From: Populus alba
Lineage: Eukaryota; Streptophyta; Magnoliopsida; Malpighiales; Salicaceae
Length of the DNA: 64,000 bases
Assembly: GCF_005239225.2 (NCBI RefSeq)
Contig: NC_133292.1
Span: forward strand, 12,115,965 to 12,179,964
Direction of reading: 5' to 3'
Below, piece by piece: positions 44,119 to 57,112 of this stretch. Below the pieces are notes generated by a model. That model did not search any database. It saw nothing but the letters and a program-made list of their open reading frames with translations, and was not told the origin of the DNA. The position numbers and the translations under genes were made by a program. Each line of letters starts with the position of its first letter. Within the stretch, counting starts at the first letter, position 1.

Positions 44119-46257
44119 TGTAATGTTTTGAAATTAATAAGATAGGAAATTACAACAAAGTCCTTGGAGGCTTAAAGAGTAAGTATATTTAAATGAGGGG
44201 TATAGTTGTAATTGGATAAATAGTTGATATATAAATAGAAAAAGAAAAAAAGAGATCTGAAAATTTTAAGAGAGAATCGGCAGGAGAGAAGGGAGGAAGA
44301 AGAAGAAGAGAAAAGAGGGGAAAATAAGGGAAAAAGGAAAGGAGTTGAGGAAATAAGTTAAAAAGGTAAGATTTAGGTTGTTTAATGTGTATAATATGTT
44401 AATTAAGCTTTAATTTCAGTTTTGATGAATGTTCGGGTTTTGAGAATTTGTGTTTTGGTTTAAATTGATGAATTAAATTGAATGTTAGGGGTTGATTGTT
44501 GTGTTTAATTGATGATTTAGTTGATTATGGAAGATTGTGATGATTTTGAGTTATGAATTGTGTAAATGGTGAAATTTGAGTGAGAAATCAGGGGAGAACA
44601 GTGGGTTCCTGTTAAAATTCTGGAATGGAGGTTGAAGATGACAAAAATTCAATTTGGTCCCTCAATTTGTGAAAATTACAGTTTAGTCCCCGAACTTTGG
44701 AAAATTACAAATTGGTCCTTGGAGCATATTCCGAGATTCTGAACAGAATAACATATGAATTATGGGTAGAATTACTGTATAGATAAGAGAATTTAACACT
44801 TTCAATTTGGTCCTCCAATTTAACAAAAATTACAATTTGACCCTAAAAATTTGGTAAAATTCCAGAATGGTACCTAGAGCATAATGATACATCCTGGACA
44901 GAATTGAGGATTAATTAAGGTCATAATTTCAGTATATTCATGGATTTATGACAAATTTCAGTGTGGTCCTCCATTAGATGAAAATTACAATTTGGCCCTA
45001 AAAATATGGAAAAATTCCAGATTAGTCCCTAGCTGTAATATTAGCTTTTTCAGATTATTTTGATGAATAATTAAGGGTTATTTAGTGAATTATTACCAAT
45101 TTTATTAGTTGTTTTTATTATGGATTAGATTTCGGAGAAACCGTTAGATTTTGGGTTTTTGAGAAAATTAACTAGTTAGTTCAAAAACATATAGGGTTAC
45201 GGTATATACCCTTAACTAAGTGTATTAAATAGGTTAAATGTTCTTTCGAGTCGTTTTTGAATATGTCTCCTTTGTATTCAGATAATCCTGATATTCTACC
45301 GGCAGGACGTCAGTAGGATTTCCTTCGGTTTCAGCTTGTGAGTGTTGTTTGCTTTTAAGTCAGATGAGTGGATAATTTTTCATATGCATGAGAAATAATA
45401 TAAATATTTGATTTGTTAATATGAATTGAATCATGCTTCTTGATAATATATATGCTGATTATTATCCTTGTTATGATAGAGCATGATCAATTATTGAATT
45501 TGAATTCTTGATATGAACCAACATATATTTTGAATTGACTTCTGAATTGATAGCTCCTCATTTGATTGATGTAATGAGTTGAGCTTTAAGATATGAATAT
45601 GTTTGTTTGATTACGATTATGAACCTATGGTATGTCAGTCAGAATACCCATGCTAACAGGGTAGTGTTAGTCTTTGTGCACATCGTATCTGAACCCTAAT
45701 TGGTCGGGGGAGTCACCAACCTGTGTGGACTGATCATCCCACAGTACGGAGCCTCATGCTAATTGCATTTTGATTTTCTGACGAACTTTACCATATAATC
45801 TTCTTGTTATGACCTATTTGAGAAACCTTTCTATAAGAACCTAGAGCTATATTTGTATATATAATTCTCATTGTTATATTACCTCGTGTGTGTGTATTGA
45901 ACGTTATCTACTCACTGAGTTGTTGAACTCACCCCCCCTCATTATTTATCCTTTTCAGGCTTATAGCTTGATAACAGGTCACTTTTGTTGAATCTTCTGA
46001 ACCTGCTTTTTGGTTGTAATTTGTACATTTCTTTTTGTCAAGTTAGTGCTCCAAAACTATGAATATATATGAACTCTTGTATTAAGACAATCGAATTATG
46101 TTATAAAATTTGTTTTGTTGTTACTACTGCGTTGAACAACTCTGATTGAGTTTTGAAGGATAAGTTTGTATGTAAGTTTGGGTTCGCATAGGTTTGGAAC
46201 CTTGGAGGAGAACCTTGCCTATGTGCCAGTCATGGATCCGGGATTCGGGTCGTGAGA
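44119..46257 (+). mobile_element. gypsy solo LTR, 2.1 kb
   Basis: Starts TGTAATG, ends GGGTCGTGAGA, flanked by the exact 5-base duplication AAGTA (44114-44118 and 46258-46262). The duplicated segment at 29591-29610 reads ATATGAAGTATAATCC straight through and is the empty site. It has a TATA-like stretch (TTGATATATAAATAG) near 44222, a purine-rich leader after it, and no primer site or pol. It is therefore a solo LTR that inserted into this duplicate only. Confidence 0.95.
44640..45050 (+). repeat. three imperfect ~140-base repeats inside the LTR
   Basis: Each unit has CAATTTGGTCCxxCAATTT, AAAATTACAATTTG, a CCCxAAAATTTGG-type block, GGTCCTxGAGCATA and an ATTCTGGACAGAAT-like end (about 44645, 44795 and 44950). 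The same pattern, more worn, is at 14290-14640, so it is a property of the family. Confidence 0.65.
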
Positions 46258-46412
46258 AAGTATAATCTTGTTTATTCCTCATGGATGGCTTGTTTTTCTT
46301 AGTAAAACTTTCCAACAGAATAGAAATCTCAGAAAACACTTCTACGTACTATGTCGTAAGTCCAAACCAATCATGTATGTGGTAGAGACTAGCAAGAAAA
46401 TCAATGGAAGCC

Positions 46413-49400
46413 TTAGAATGAACATCGGAAACCACATGGAGAAGGATATTTGTGAAGGGATATCTTGATCGTGTTTCTTTGACAGATTCTGTGTATCTCT
46501 TTGCACTCCTCAAGATCACTATCACAAGTCAAACGAACCCAATCCCCATCATCATCCATGTACTTGAGACCAATGCATGTGAAATCATCTATCTCGAAAC
46601 GCATACCAATCTCTTGTTGCAAGTCTGTTACACCCGACTTTGGTTGCAAGCAAAACCTAACCTTTTCTACTCCATAAATGGCTTTGACTCCGAAGACACC
46701 TCCTTCTCGTAAACTCTGGCCAAAACGTGGAGGACTTTCTAGCTCACTTTGATGAACATGATCACTGACTGTCCTTGTTTTGTGAATTTGTGATCTTACA
46801 ATAAAGTCCGGTCCACCTTGGTCATTCAAGGAATGCAATTCTGCTAATTCACTACTGCAAGTCCTCTTAGAAATCCCATTCGAGGTTTCTGCAAGTAAAG
46901 AGCCATTTCCATTGCTTGAGCCAGTTATGGCGGTGGCAGCATGCTGTTGTGCTCGTCCAGAACAGCAGTTACTTGAACAAGAGCTCCTACTACACGGAGA
47001 AGAATGGGATTTCGAGGCAATGCCAGAAGGGCAAGAATCATCAGGTGGAGAGTCTAAGTGCTTTGAATTATCAATACTCCTGAATGATGAATAAGAAGTA
47101 TGACTTGAAAGTTTTGGAGAGCTCAGTCCTGGGAAGGCTGGATAGAAAGATTCATTTTGGACGGCACCCTTGGCACCATGGACTGTATCAATCACCTGCT
47201 GGAGTTTTCGTAAGGAATGGTCAACCATCTTGATCTTTCGAGAAGGCCATCGTTTGATACCGTGTTGTCTGCCATTATCCTTTTCAGAGTAGTCGAGCAA
47301 ACTGCAATTAGAAACAAATTGTGTGAGCACACCATTGATTAGCTAACAAATGATATTTTAAGAAAGCGAAACTAGCTGAACAAAGGAAAATGATGATACA
47401 GGTTTAGGAAGATTAAGATCAAGTTGTCTCCGGCAAATGTTCGTCTGTGTAATGATAATCATCTAATCTAATAAAGGAGCCTCAAATCCAACATTGGAAA
47501 TGCTACTCATTAATTACTTCAAATATAAACATGTGGTTTCAGTTGAGATAGGACATTTTCATACCGCCGAGGCTTTGAGCAGCATCATTGAGGCTACCGG
47601 CAAAGTATTGTTGAAGAAACTCCCAAGCTGATTGTCTGAATCTCTCTCTTGGTGCGTCTCTTCTTACTTGTTTTGTGCTACCTAACAAGTAACGTCCGCC
47701 AAAAAGCAGAAGAAACTCCATCACCCTCGATACTGCTATTAGGTCTAGGATTTTGCTGAAGTTGACCCAACTCTGAAATTTCTTGCTTATTGTCTAACTC
47801 CTCCTTGGAGTCATCCCCATGAGTTATCATCTTGAGCTCTTCTTTAGGTTCTTTTTGGGATAGTCCCATGTGATGCAGCAACTTTTACCCTTCTTTTGGG
47901 CCTCCACCATGCGGCAATCCAAGATGATTCGTCGGGTGGAGCTTCTTTCGAAGGTGATTGATACAAAAACTCTTAATTTTTTTCTATATCAAGCTCCTTG
48001 TCCATGACAACTTGTAGACTCCTGCAAACCTGTTTTATGGAAACAGGCAATAAATCCCACATCTCCTTTTTCTCTTCGGTATCTCTGGCAATCTTTTTGG
48101 CAAGAATAACTCCAAACACAAATTCAACGAATCCGGTTAGAAATGCTTCTCAGGGGAATCGCTATGGCAGCATGAAGACCAAATATCTTAGCATGGTGAG
48201 CTAAAGGATAATCTTTCTTGCTGAAGGAAAGTCATATCATTCGTGAAACATTGCCTTTGTGTTGTGAATGCTCTCCCCACAATCCCTTGTCCTAGGAAAA
48301 GGTATTGCTCAAAACTGCCATGTGAAAACCTGAAAAAAACCTCTGTCGGCTAAAAAGCAAGCAGAATCCACAGTGGAAATACAAGAGCTAAAACCTCTCG
48401 GGAAACTGCTGGCGTCCACTTTTACCTTGGCGGCTACATAAGGCCCATGTTAGAGCCAAGGGCAATCTATATGTCTTGCAGACAGATTTCACAATATCTG
48501 AAATCTCAGGCACCGCAGCTTGATTTAATCGATTGCAAGTCTGTGATGAAAGGAACACAATTGTGATCTTGGTTATGAATGCTAAAAATTTCAGAAACCT
48601 TGAGTCTGTCTTTAAAATGTCTAGTATCTACGTACCTCCGCACCAGGAGAGCAGAAGTCTTCAGAACTTCTTAGATCAACAGCCTGCAAATCAACATGCA
48701 TATAAAGACCAAAAAAAACGAGGAAAGTTCTCTGCTTATTTCACAGGCTTGAAGAAAATTGATAGCCATTGTTTACTTTTGAAAGGCATTCGATCATTAA
48801 AAATCTGAAAGTTAAATGCAAGTCAAGGGATATGAAATGAAAGAAACATGAAAGCCTATATGCAACTAACATAAAATAATAATAACAACAGTCCTCATTG
48901 TAAAACTTGATAGCTAATTGAAACCTTTGCAAGATACGTAGGAAACGAATAAACCTGGAGTGCTTTGCAGATTGTCTTCTAGTTCTGGACGATAGCTTAA
49001 TCTTCTGAATGGTAGTCGCAATCTCAACTATGCCCAAGCAAGTCTCACTGCCTTGTTTGAAAAAGTGGGGAGTGCAAGAGACCCTCTAATGTTATGTTGT
49101 ATTGCATGATCTTTATGTGGATATTCTTCACTTCTGAAGAGACGTACGTCAGGAGTCCACTCAGGCAGCTTCTCCAAGAAAACCGACAGGGGAACCCTAC
49201 AGGACTTCTTGCATCCTCTTCTGCTTGAAATGATAGGCAGTTGAAACTCTTTCTATAAACTTGCAAGGCTCTTGCAACTCGGATTGACAGAGTATGGCTG
49301 ATCAATAGTAGCAAGGACTCTTTTCCCTTCTTTCTCCATGGGTAGCCAAATTCTGGATACGAATATCTCTATCTTGTATACGATTTTTTCAAGCATCCAA

Positions 49401-49878
49401 GGGCTTGCATTACTCTCTCCTTCAACGGAACATGAATTCCCTGGATTTACTCTCTGCACCATCTGCCATTTTCGAAACCCGATCCAGCAGCTTCTACTTC
49501 GACAGCTTTTGGGGTGCGAACAAAGGTGTGGAAGTCTCCACAGAATCTCCATCCTGAAGTTCAGTCTGAACAAAGTTCCGTGCTGTTTGATAATCTAGTG
49601 GGTGGATTTCCATGGCAATGCCTTTCTGTTTCTTCTTGATAGTCCTGCTGGTTGAGGGCTATGCTCAAATTAGGAGTCCCCATTAACAGGAATATATAGT
49701 GAAGAGTCGTTGTAGAACATTAAGAGGTGGAGAGACCTTGCTGCAGAAAGTTGAACCCTCCATCCCTTCTCAAACCACCCTTGATACAAGAATTTCATCC
49801 ATGAAATCCCAGTTCGTGACATTTCCTGAGAAAATATCCAATGTAGAATTAGGGGGTAGAGGAACTATGGTCATCCAT
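46413..49878 (-). pseudogene. NLP type 1 copy, unit Z, frame-broken
   Basis: Same four exons and order as the intact gene at 29753-33190, very similar at base level, with the equivalent ATG at 49878. Exon 4 (46413 to about 47303) is open and keeps linker and PB1. Exons 3 and 1 (about 47560-48530 and 48965-49878) have many one-base differences, nearly all extra bases: GTGGGGAGTG for GTGGGAGTG near 49065, an extra T in the T run near 49385, extra bases near 49765, 49785, 49853. Two extra bases near 47271-47277 break RWP-RK. Either a pseudogene or an intact duplicate with a poor consensus. The +1 bias extends into neighbouring single-copy genes, so I lean to error for many of them. Confidence 0.75.
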
Positions 49879-52800
49879 ATAGTCAACTTGCTTGGAAACT
49901 TGCACCAACCGAAGCTTATATATACTCCAAATTAGGAATGTTTCAACCTGAAACACAGAAGTACAACTCAAAAACATGAACAAAAGGAGAAAAATCCAGG
50001 ATACCAACGTACTTTACGGTAAAACTGTACTCTGAAATGCATTTCAAAAGCAAATCATAAAACTAACATGCTTTGTTTCTATGAAAACTAACAGGATTGG
50101 ACCTTCCATCTATGATAAGCCATGTATTAAAATAACAGAAGAGAAACATGAAGCAAGAAAGAAACTCACTTTCTGAAAGACTCTTGATTCAGATAGGCCA
50201 GATTCTCCAGTCGGTTTGTAACCATGCCTTGCTGAAAGCAGAGAGCTGTGAACCTTTATATCAAACTCAAGAGCAGCTGCAGTACAAAAATAACCAAGAC
50301 TGTTTTCTGGGTGAAAACTAGCTTCTGTTTCTCTTGTTAGACATCATGCATCCCCGAATTTGGTAGATGAGAGGGCTACTATATATATCTTCTAGTTTTT
50401 ACACAGGGTACTGCTATGGTTTCACAAAGAAAGATTGGGTACTCAACAAAAAAGGGACGTTGTACAACAGTATCAATGGACATTGTACTTGTTAGGTATA
50501 TATTCTATAACCCACGGAAGTGATCAGAATGTGGATATTCGAGGAATAATTCCGCACTGATTGCATACAAAAGAGTTTTGCTCCTGCCGCGCGCAGAGCA
50601 GTGGAGGAATAATTTACTCCGGAAAAGAAATCAATAATGGAGACCTCTCTTAACGATATTCTCAAGTAAAAAAATATTGGAGTCATCTCTTTCATCTAAT
50701 CGTTAGGTAGGATAACCCTACCTTCCTTCTTATCACTGTGCACGCCATTTTCAGAACCAGCTTTTTATTTTCCTGCTCAGATCAACAGTAACTGAATATC
50801 CAATGATTTTATATTTTAGCTTTTCCTTTCTAACATTAATTTTACTTTTGAAAAATGATATATTTAGAGTACTGGATTGTACATTCCCCTTAATTTATCT
50901 CCATGTTTTTGAGGTCTAAGAATCCTTTTATAATTTATCCTATGAACAAACAACCTGAAGCTGTCCACGTTCACTTCCCCGGGGACGAAATATATCTCTT
51001 TAAAATATATACTGTGCTGATCAACCTAATCAATCAACCAGAGGAGGACCACTTCCATTTATATATATTCTAGTTACTAGATCACGAACCGCCGAATACC
51101 GCGGGTTAATTTTTTTTAATATAAAAAAAATTAAAATTTAATTAAAAGTATTAGGTCTTTCTGCAAAGTTATACCCAAGAGTCTTGGATTTGGTTGTAGC
51201 GCTTGACCCTGGAGTAAATATTTAATAATATTAATAATAATATTAAACTTACATGCCTTAAGTTTTAAATGAGTCTGGTTGCAACACTGGATCCAAAAGC
51301 ATTGGATTGTGGGTCTGTTTATAAGGTCGTGTCCATAAAAGCGTGATCAATTAAAAAGAAAAAAAAAATCAATAGGAAAAAAAAAAACTTATATGAATGA
51401 AGCAAAGAAAAAAATCTGAATTAAACTGGATAACCCTCTCAAACCAGGTTAAACCAGTCTGGGACCGCATTATATATGAAAGTTTGCATAGCTATATAGA
51501 TTAAATAAAAAATTGACGCAAAGGTTACCACCAGTGAAATTAATGTGGTTTAACCCGTCAAACCCAGGGAATCCGCATCATGAAAAGTTTGATAACTAAA
51601 TAGGAAAAAAACAATGACGGGTTTACCGCTACCCAGAATTAATATGTGGTTTTCGCCAACCCACCATCAAACCGAAGTTATGTTACATGTGTCAAAGCCC
51701 GGGATACGCTGTCATGAAAGTCTGATAATTAATGAAAAAAATTTAAACATTACACTAAACTAAACGAAAAAAATTTAATTAAAAGAAAAACAATTCCGGG
51801 ATAACCCGTCAAACCAGGTTAAGCCATCCAAAACCCGGAATCCGCATCATGAAAGTTGATAACTAAATAGAAAAAATAAATTGATGGTTTACCCAAAATT
51901 AACTGGGTTAACCCCGTCAAAAACCAAGTTAACCCGTCAAGCCCGGGATACGTGTCATGAAAGTCATATAATTAAATAGAAAAGAAATTTAACATTAACA
52001 AACTAAACCTAAACGAAAAAAATTAATTAAGAGAAAAAAAAAACAAAAAATTCTAGGTTAACCAGTTAAACCAAGTTAATATAATATAATATAGACAGTT
52101 TAGTATATGTTATAATATAATATAATATAATAATTATAATTATAATAATATAATATATTAATGATAGGAAAAGTTAAATTCATGGGAAAGCTACAATACT
52201 TTGCGCCACGACCTTTTAAATTATTACTTAATATATATATAGCTTATCATCATATTCAATGCATCCAGTAACCTGAGTAACCATAATAGCCAAAGCAAAA
52301 CCATTTGCATATATTATTAATTTATCTTGAAAAACTAGAATCCTCTTTTTTTTTCTTTTTTTTTGTAGGTGGAGTAGAGAGAAGGGTGCTAGATTCCAGT
52401 TTAAAACAAAAATTTATTATTAGGGAAAGAATATTGGCCATTAAAACAATTGATTTTTATGTTAAAGGTTAGATTTCATATGATGAGAGGGTTAATATTA
52501 GGTGTTCTTTTTAATCTTGAAAAATGCCTAAAAAAACATATTTTGGACTCGGAAAGATTTTTAATTTTTGGTTTTTGGGCTCTTTTTTGAATTTTTAGTT
52601 TTTTTAGGTCATGGATTGGTTTAATAAGATTTCTAGAATGTTTACTAAGGTGTTTTTGGTCAATTATGGGTTTGAAAAATATATTTTTATATTAAAAAAA
52701 TAAAAAACAACATTTGTTCTTTCGTGGCCACACTAGTGGTTGAATTATTGAATTTTCAGATGACACGTTTATTTTTTTATTCCAAGCAACTAGAACGAAC

Positions 52801-53959
52801 ACAACATCGGTCCACCCCTATTAAACTGAAAACTATATATTAAAGGCCTGCACGAGGGCCTTTTCCTTGATTGGGCAAGCCAGGCCCACCAACACTTAGC
52901 CTCATTGTGTTTTTTTTTTTTCAAAGTTTTTTATTTTTTATATTAATGTTTTTCTATATGTTTTATTTAAAAATAATTTTAAAATTTAATGTTTTAATTA
53001 ATATCACTTCTTTATGATTTTTTTGGATTTTTTTTAGCCTTTGTTAAATAACAATTGTTTTTTAATATATTATGTGTGTTTAATTTTTTCATAGGTATTA
53101 TGATTCATCTGTAATTTTTTGTATATTTATATAGATTAAATATTTATTTTTTATAATATTTTTAATATGTGCAACCCTGCATAGTATTTATTTTTCCTTT
53201 ATTTTAAATTTTATGTGTGTTTTAATCTTTTTTTTCAAATTGGTTTTCATATACAAATTCATTAAACACAACGAAGTAAATGACTCATATTGCAATATTA
53301 AATATCTTAATTTACATTACTCTCTTTAATTTTTCTAATTATGTTTTTATTTATCATTAATACTTTCTTTTTCATTTACTTATACAATGGTTTGTGATTT
53401 ATTTAATTAGATATATGCATAATGTTTTCAATTTATATTTATAATTTTTTATGAAAAAAAGACGTTGAAAAATTCTATATATTTATGTTTTGTTTTTTGA
53501 AAGAAGTTGATTTATTAAAAGGTTGATCATGTATTGGCGTATTATTTTTATAATTTTTTTATAGTGTGTTTTTTTTATTTATTTTAGTTTTTATTGATGT
53601 TTTTTTATATAATTTAAATAAAGCAAGTTTTATTTAATTGATGACACCATAGTTATTGGATTTTTTTGAAAAAAAAAAGTATTGATAATATCTAAATATT
53701 TTTAATAGAGAAATAATACGAATGTGGGCAATCAATTTAATTTATTAACTATACACCGTCCGTATTGTTTTGCCATTTCAAAAATGTTTTTAAAAATTTA
53801 AATTTTTTATTTTTTTATTTTCTTCAAATTAATATATTTTTAGTATTTTTAAATATTTAATTATACTAATATTAAAAATAATTTTAAAAAAAAAAAAATA
53901 TATTATAACATATAATTTAATACGTAAAATTATTAAAAGTAATAGTAAGTTCGTAACCA
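49879..53959. other. upstream region and array spacer, no gene
   Basis: 49879-50440 is the duplicated NLP upstream region. 50460-51060 is the repeated spacer. 51061-52080 is repeat-derived (listed separately). 52410-52700 matches 20205-20490. 52700-53950 is very AT-rich, with long A/T runs and no frames of note. 53580-53750 matches 40620-40800. Confidence 0.6.
51066..52080. repeat. degenerate repeat built on AACCCGTCAAACC
   Basis: Four or five worn units of 100-130 bases recur from about 51440: each has a variant of AACCCGTCAAACCAGG, then a CCGGGATxCG / GAATCCGCATC block, CATGAAAGTxTGATAA and an A-rich tail. The preceding part (51140-51330) has two units of a GGTTGTAGCGCTTGACCC-like / GGTTGCAACACTGGATCC motif. 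No coding. Possibly one interspersed repeat that has been internally amplified. Confidence 0.55.
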
Positions 53960-56330
53960 CAAGAGTATTCTTCTGTCTTCTGCGTCCTGCTCTGTTTTTG
54001 TAGCCCCCACCAGCTTGATGGCTTTTTTTTCATTTATAAATATCGTCTTCTCAAAAGCAGAAACGTCTAATTACTACGCGCGCGCTATTGGCCTTTGGCT
54101 ATATATTGGATCAAAAGAATTCTCCAGTTAAAAAGTGATTGTGAGAGTGTTTCAGTCCTTAATTCACCATTGGATTTCAAGTGCATTAATGGCTATGAAA
54201 AGAACATGCTTATCTTATCCTAAATTCTATTGTTGTTCATCACATTAAGCATTTACAAAGCAAATTCAGCAATTAAAGAATATCAGGATTCCTCTTTTAA
54301 TCATTTCATTCCTCGGTGACATCTTTTTCTGAAGTCAAACTTCAAAAGTTTCGGAACAAACTCATGATTTTGTTAGCAATCTACCTTCTGTCTAAACTCC
54401 AGACCAGTCATGTCACGCAGATACAAGACATTCGAAAGTAAGAACTAGAACCAATCATGGATTAGACCGAACCTCAGCAACCAAATGCAGTAGAGAATAG
54501 TAAGGGATATCTTGAATTGTGATGCTTTGAGAGATGCTACTGTGTCTCTCTTTGCACTCCTCAAGGTCACCATCACAGGTCTAGCGACCTCACTAACATC
54601 ATCATCCACATACCTGAGATCAGTGCCATTGAAAATCATCTATCTTTGAAACGCTTGCCAATTTCTCGTTGCAAGTCCCTGAAATCCCAGTTTGGTTTCA
54701 AGCCTAGCAGGACCTTTTCTTCTCCGAAAATGGCTGACTTCTGAAGACACCTTCCTCTCGCAACTCTGGCCAAATTGTGCAGGTTCTTGCTGAATTTGGA
54801 GCTCACGCACTGTTTTGTGAATCTGGGATATAACCTTTTGATTCAAGGCACATAATTCTGATTCTGCAAGTTTTATTTATAACACCAAATTTGAGTTTTT
54901 TATTGCTCGATCCTGCAGGTTGCTAGTGGCATGCGCTGGTTTGCTTGAGCAGAACAGCAGTACTTGAACAAGAGCACTTACTTGCCAGAACTTCTAGACT
55001 TAGGTGGAGAGTTTGAATGCTTTAAATTGTCAATCATCTTGAATGATGATGAAGGAGATTGAAATGAAAATTTTGGAGCTTAGTTCAGGAAGGCTGAATA
55101 GAAAGATTCAATCTGAATGGAACCCCTCAACACCTTGGCCGAGCTCAATCATCTTTTGGAGTTTCTTAAGGAGTGGTCAGCCTTCTTGATCTTTCGAGAA
55201 GCCATCGTGTGATACCGTGTTGCCTGCATATCTCTTTTTAGAGTTTTAGGGTAGGGAAAACGGCAATTAAGAGCAAACAGTGTAAGCACCTTGTTGGTCT
55301 GTATAGCTAATCCTAACACACACTCACACACAGCCAGGGCCTGATAACTGATGACAGCAACGTAGATGAAACAAATGAAACAGTTTTAAGGTTTCTAATG
55401 GTTACATCTTTACATTGAAATGCTAGATGCTACTTGTAATAATAGGTATAATGAAATGTGTGATTTCAGTTTGTAATAAGCGATTTGTTTACCACCACGC
55501 TGTTGAGCATCATCTTTAAGGCCTTTATGCAAAATATATTGTCGAATAACTTGCAGGATGATTTTCTGCATCTCTTTCTTGGTCTGTCTCTTCTTAAATT
55601 TTCCTCTGCCTAATGAGCGACGTCTACCAAAAAACAGAAAAAACTCCATGACCCTCAATATTGCTTTTGGGTCTAGAATATTTTTGAAGCTGACCCAACT
55701 CTGAAAGTAGTTGCTTATGGTCTAATTCCACCTGAGAGTCATCCTAATCAATTATCAACCTTGAACTCTTATTTAGGTTTTTTGTGCAGAGTTCCATGTA
55801 ACAGCCACTTTTTCCCCCTTTTTTTGGGCCTCCACCATATGGGCCAGTCCAAGATGATTCGTCTTGTGGAGGAGATGATGCAAAACTCTGATTTTCTCCT
55901 GTATTGAGTCTTCCATCAGAAAGCAGCTATGATTTCCAGTTCGGTTCTTCCTTGAGCTCCTTGTCCATGACAAATTCTAAAGCTCCAGCAAGCCTATTGT
56001 ATAGCATGGGCAATATCTCCCACATTCAGTTTTGTTTCTTCAATGTCAATGAAATCCTTTGGAGAGAATAACTCCAACACAATTCGGTAACGTATAAATG
56101 CTTTGGAGGGGAATCACTATGGCAGCACGCTAACAGCAAATATCATAGCATGGTGAGCTGGATGATAATTTGTCTTTGCTGAAAGCAGTTTTATACATCT
56201 CAAAACATTTTTTTTGTATTTTGAATGCTTCTGCCCACTAATCATTGGCCTAGGATATAGCTTATAAAAGCACTGCAGCTTTGTTATGATACTCTAATTT
56301 ATCAATTTCGTTGCGATCCTTGTGTTTTAT
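53960..56330 (-). pseudogene. NLP type 2 pseudogene, unit Z
   Basis: The most complete type 2 copy. From right to left: regulatory and exon-3-like pieces (55973-55773, AHMVEAQKKGEKVAVTW), the N-terminal half of RWP-RK (55658-55410, diverged: TKKEMQKIILQVIRQYI), its C-terminal half (around 55210), the Ser/Cys linker (54900-55050), the pre-PB1 linker (54846-54640) and a worn PB1 end (54639-54445, LRYVDDDVSE). Every block is in a different frame and exon 1 is missing. The left flank (53960-54300) matches 40800-41140. Confidence 0.83.
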
Positions 56331-57112
56331 CCTTCTGATATACACTTTTTGGTGTCCGTAGAGATCCTTAGAAGCTAGCGCAGATAAGTGGGTTTGCTCT
56401 TCACGTTATATATAGGTAGTCATTCAGAGAGACTATGAGAAATAAATTTCTTATATATGAAACTTCAGGCGGCATGTTTCGTGCACTCGTCTTCATATCT
56501 ATCACTTACAAGCTAAATGTTCAGGCAACTAACAAATATTGGGCTGTCCGCAAATCCAGATGCCACGTACCAAGTGTTAAACTGTACAGTGCTGGTCAAC
56601 AACTAACCTGACCACTTGTATATGTTGCTGCTCATCATCGGAATCAATACGACGATGGTCAGTCTGGTGTCTTTGTTTTCTAAAGCATGACCTAATAACT
56701 AATTACCTCTAAAAAAACTCGCATATTTTAACAGGAAATCAGTTGCCATTTGTAAAATAAATAGATTATATGCACAATGAAACTTCAAGGGGAGGATCTA
56801 CCTGAGGGAGGGAGGGAGGGGAACATGGTTCGTCAGTGTTTCCATAATCAGTTCTCGTGGTTAAATAAATCTTCATTTGTGTTCTATAAAAATTATGGAT
56901 TGAATTCCGAAAAATACTATTGATAAGCAGTAGTGAAAGAGTTTTTGCATACTTGTAAGTGCATACATATAACGCCTCCCAAATTTGGGGCAGCAGCATC
57001 AATGATACAGATTACTAGTATATCCTAATTAAGCTAAGGTTACAAGTCAGTTACATACCAAATTTTTAGTGAAAGAACCCTTACAAGGAAAGAACCCAGA
57101 TCATGACTTCCT
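56331..57112. other. intergenic, no gene seen
   Basis: Separates the NLP array from the C2H2 gene. It contains a short GGAGGGAGGG run (56800-56820) but no supported feature. The right part is probably the 3' flank of the C2H2 gene. Confidence 0.5.
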
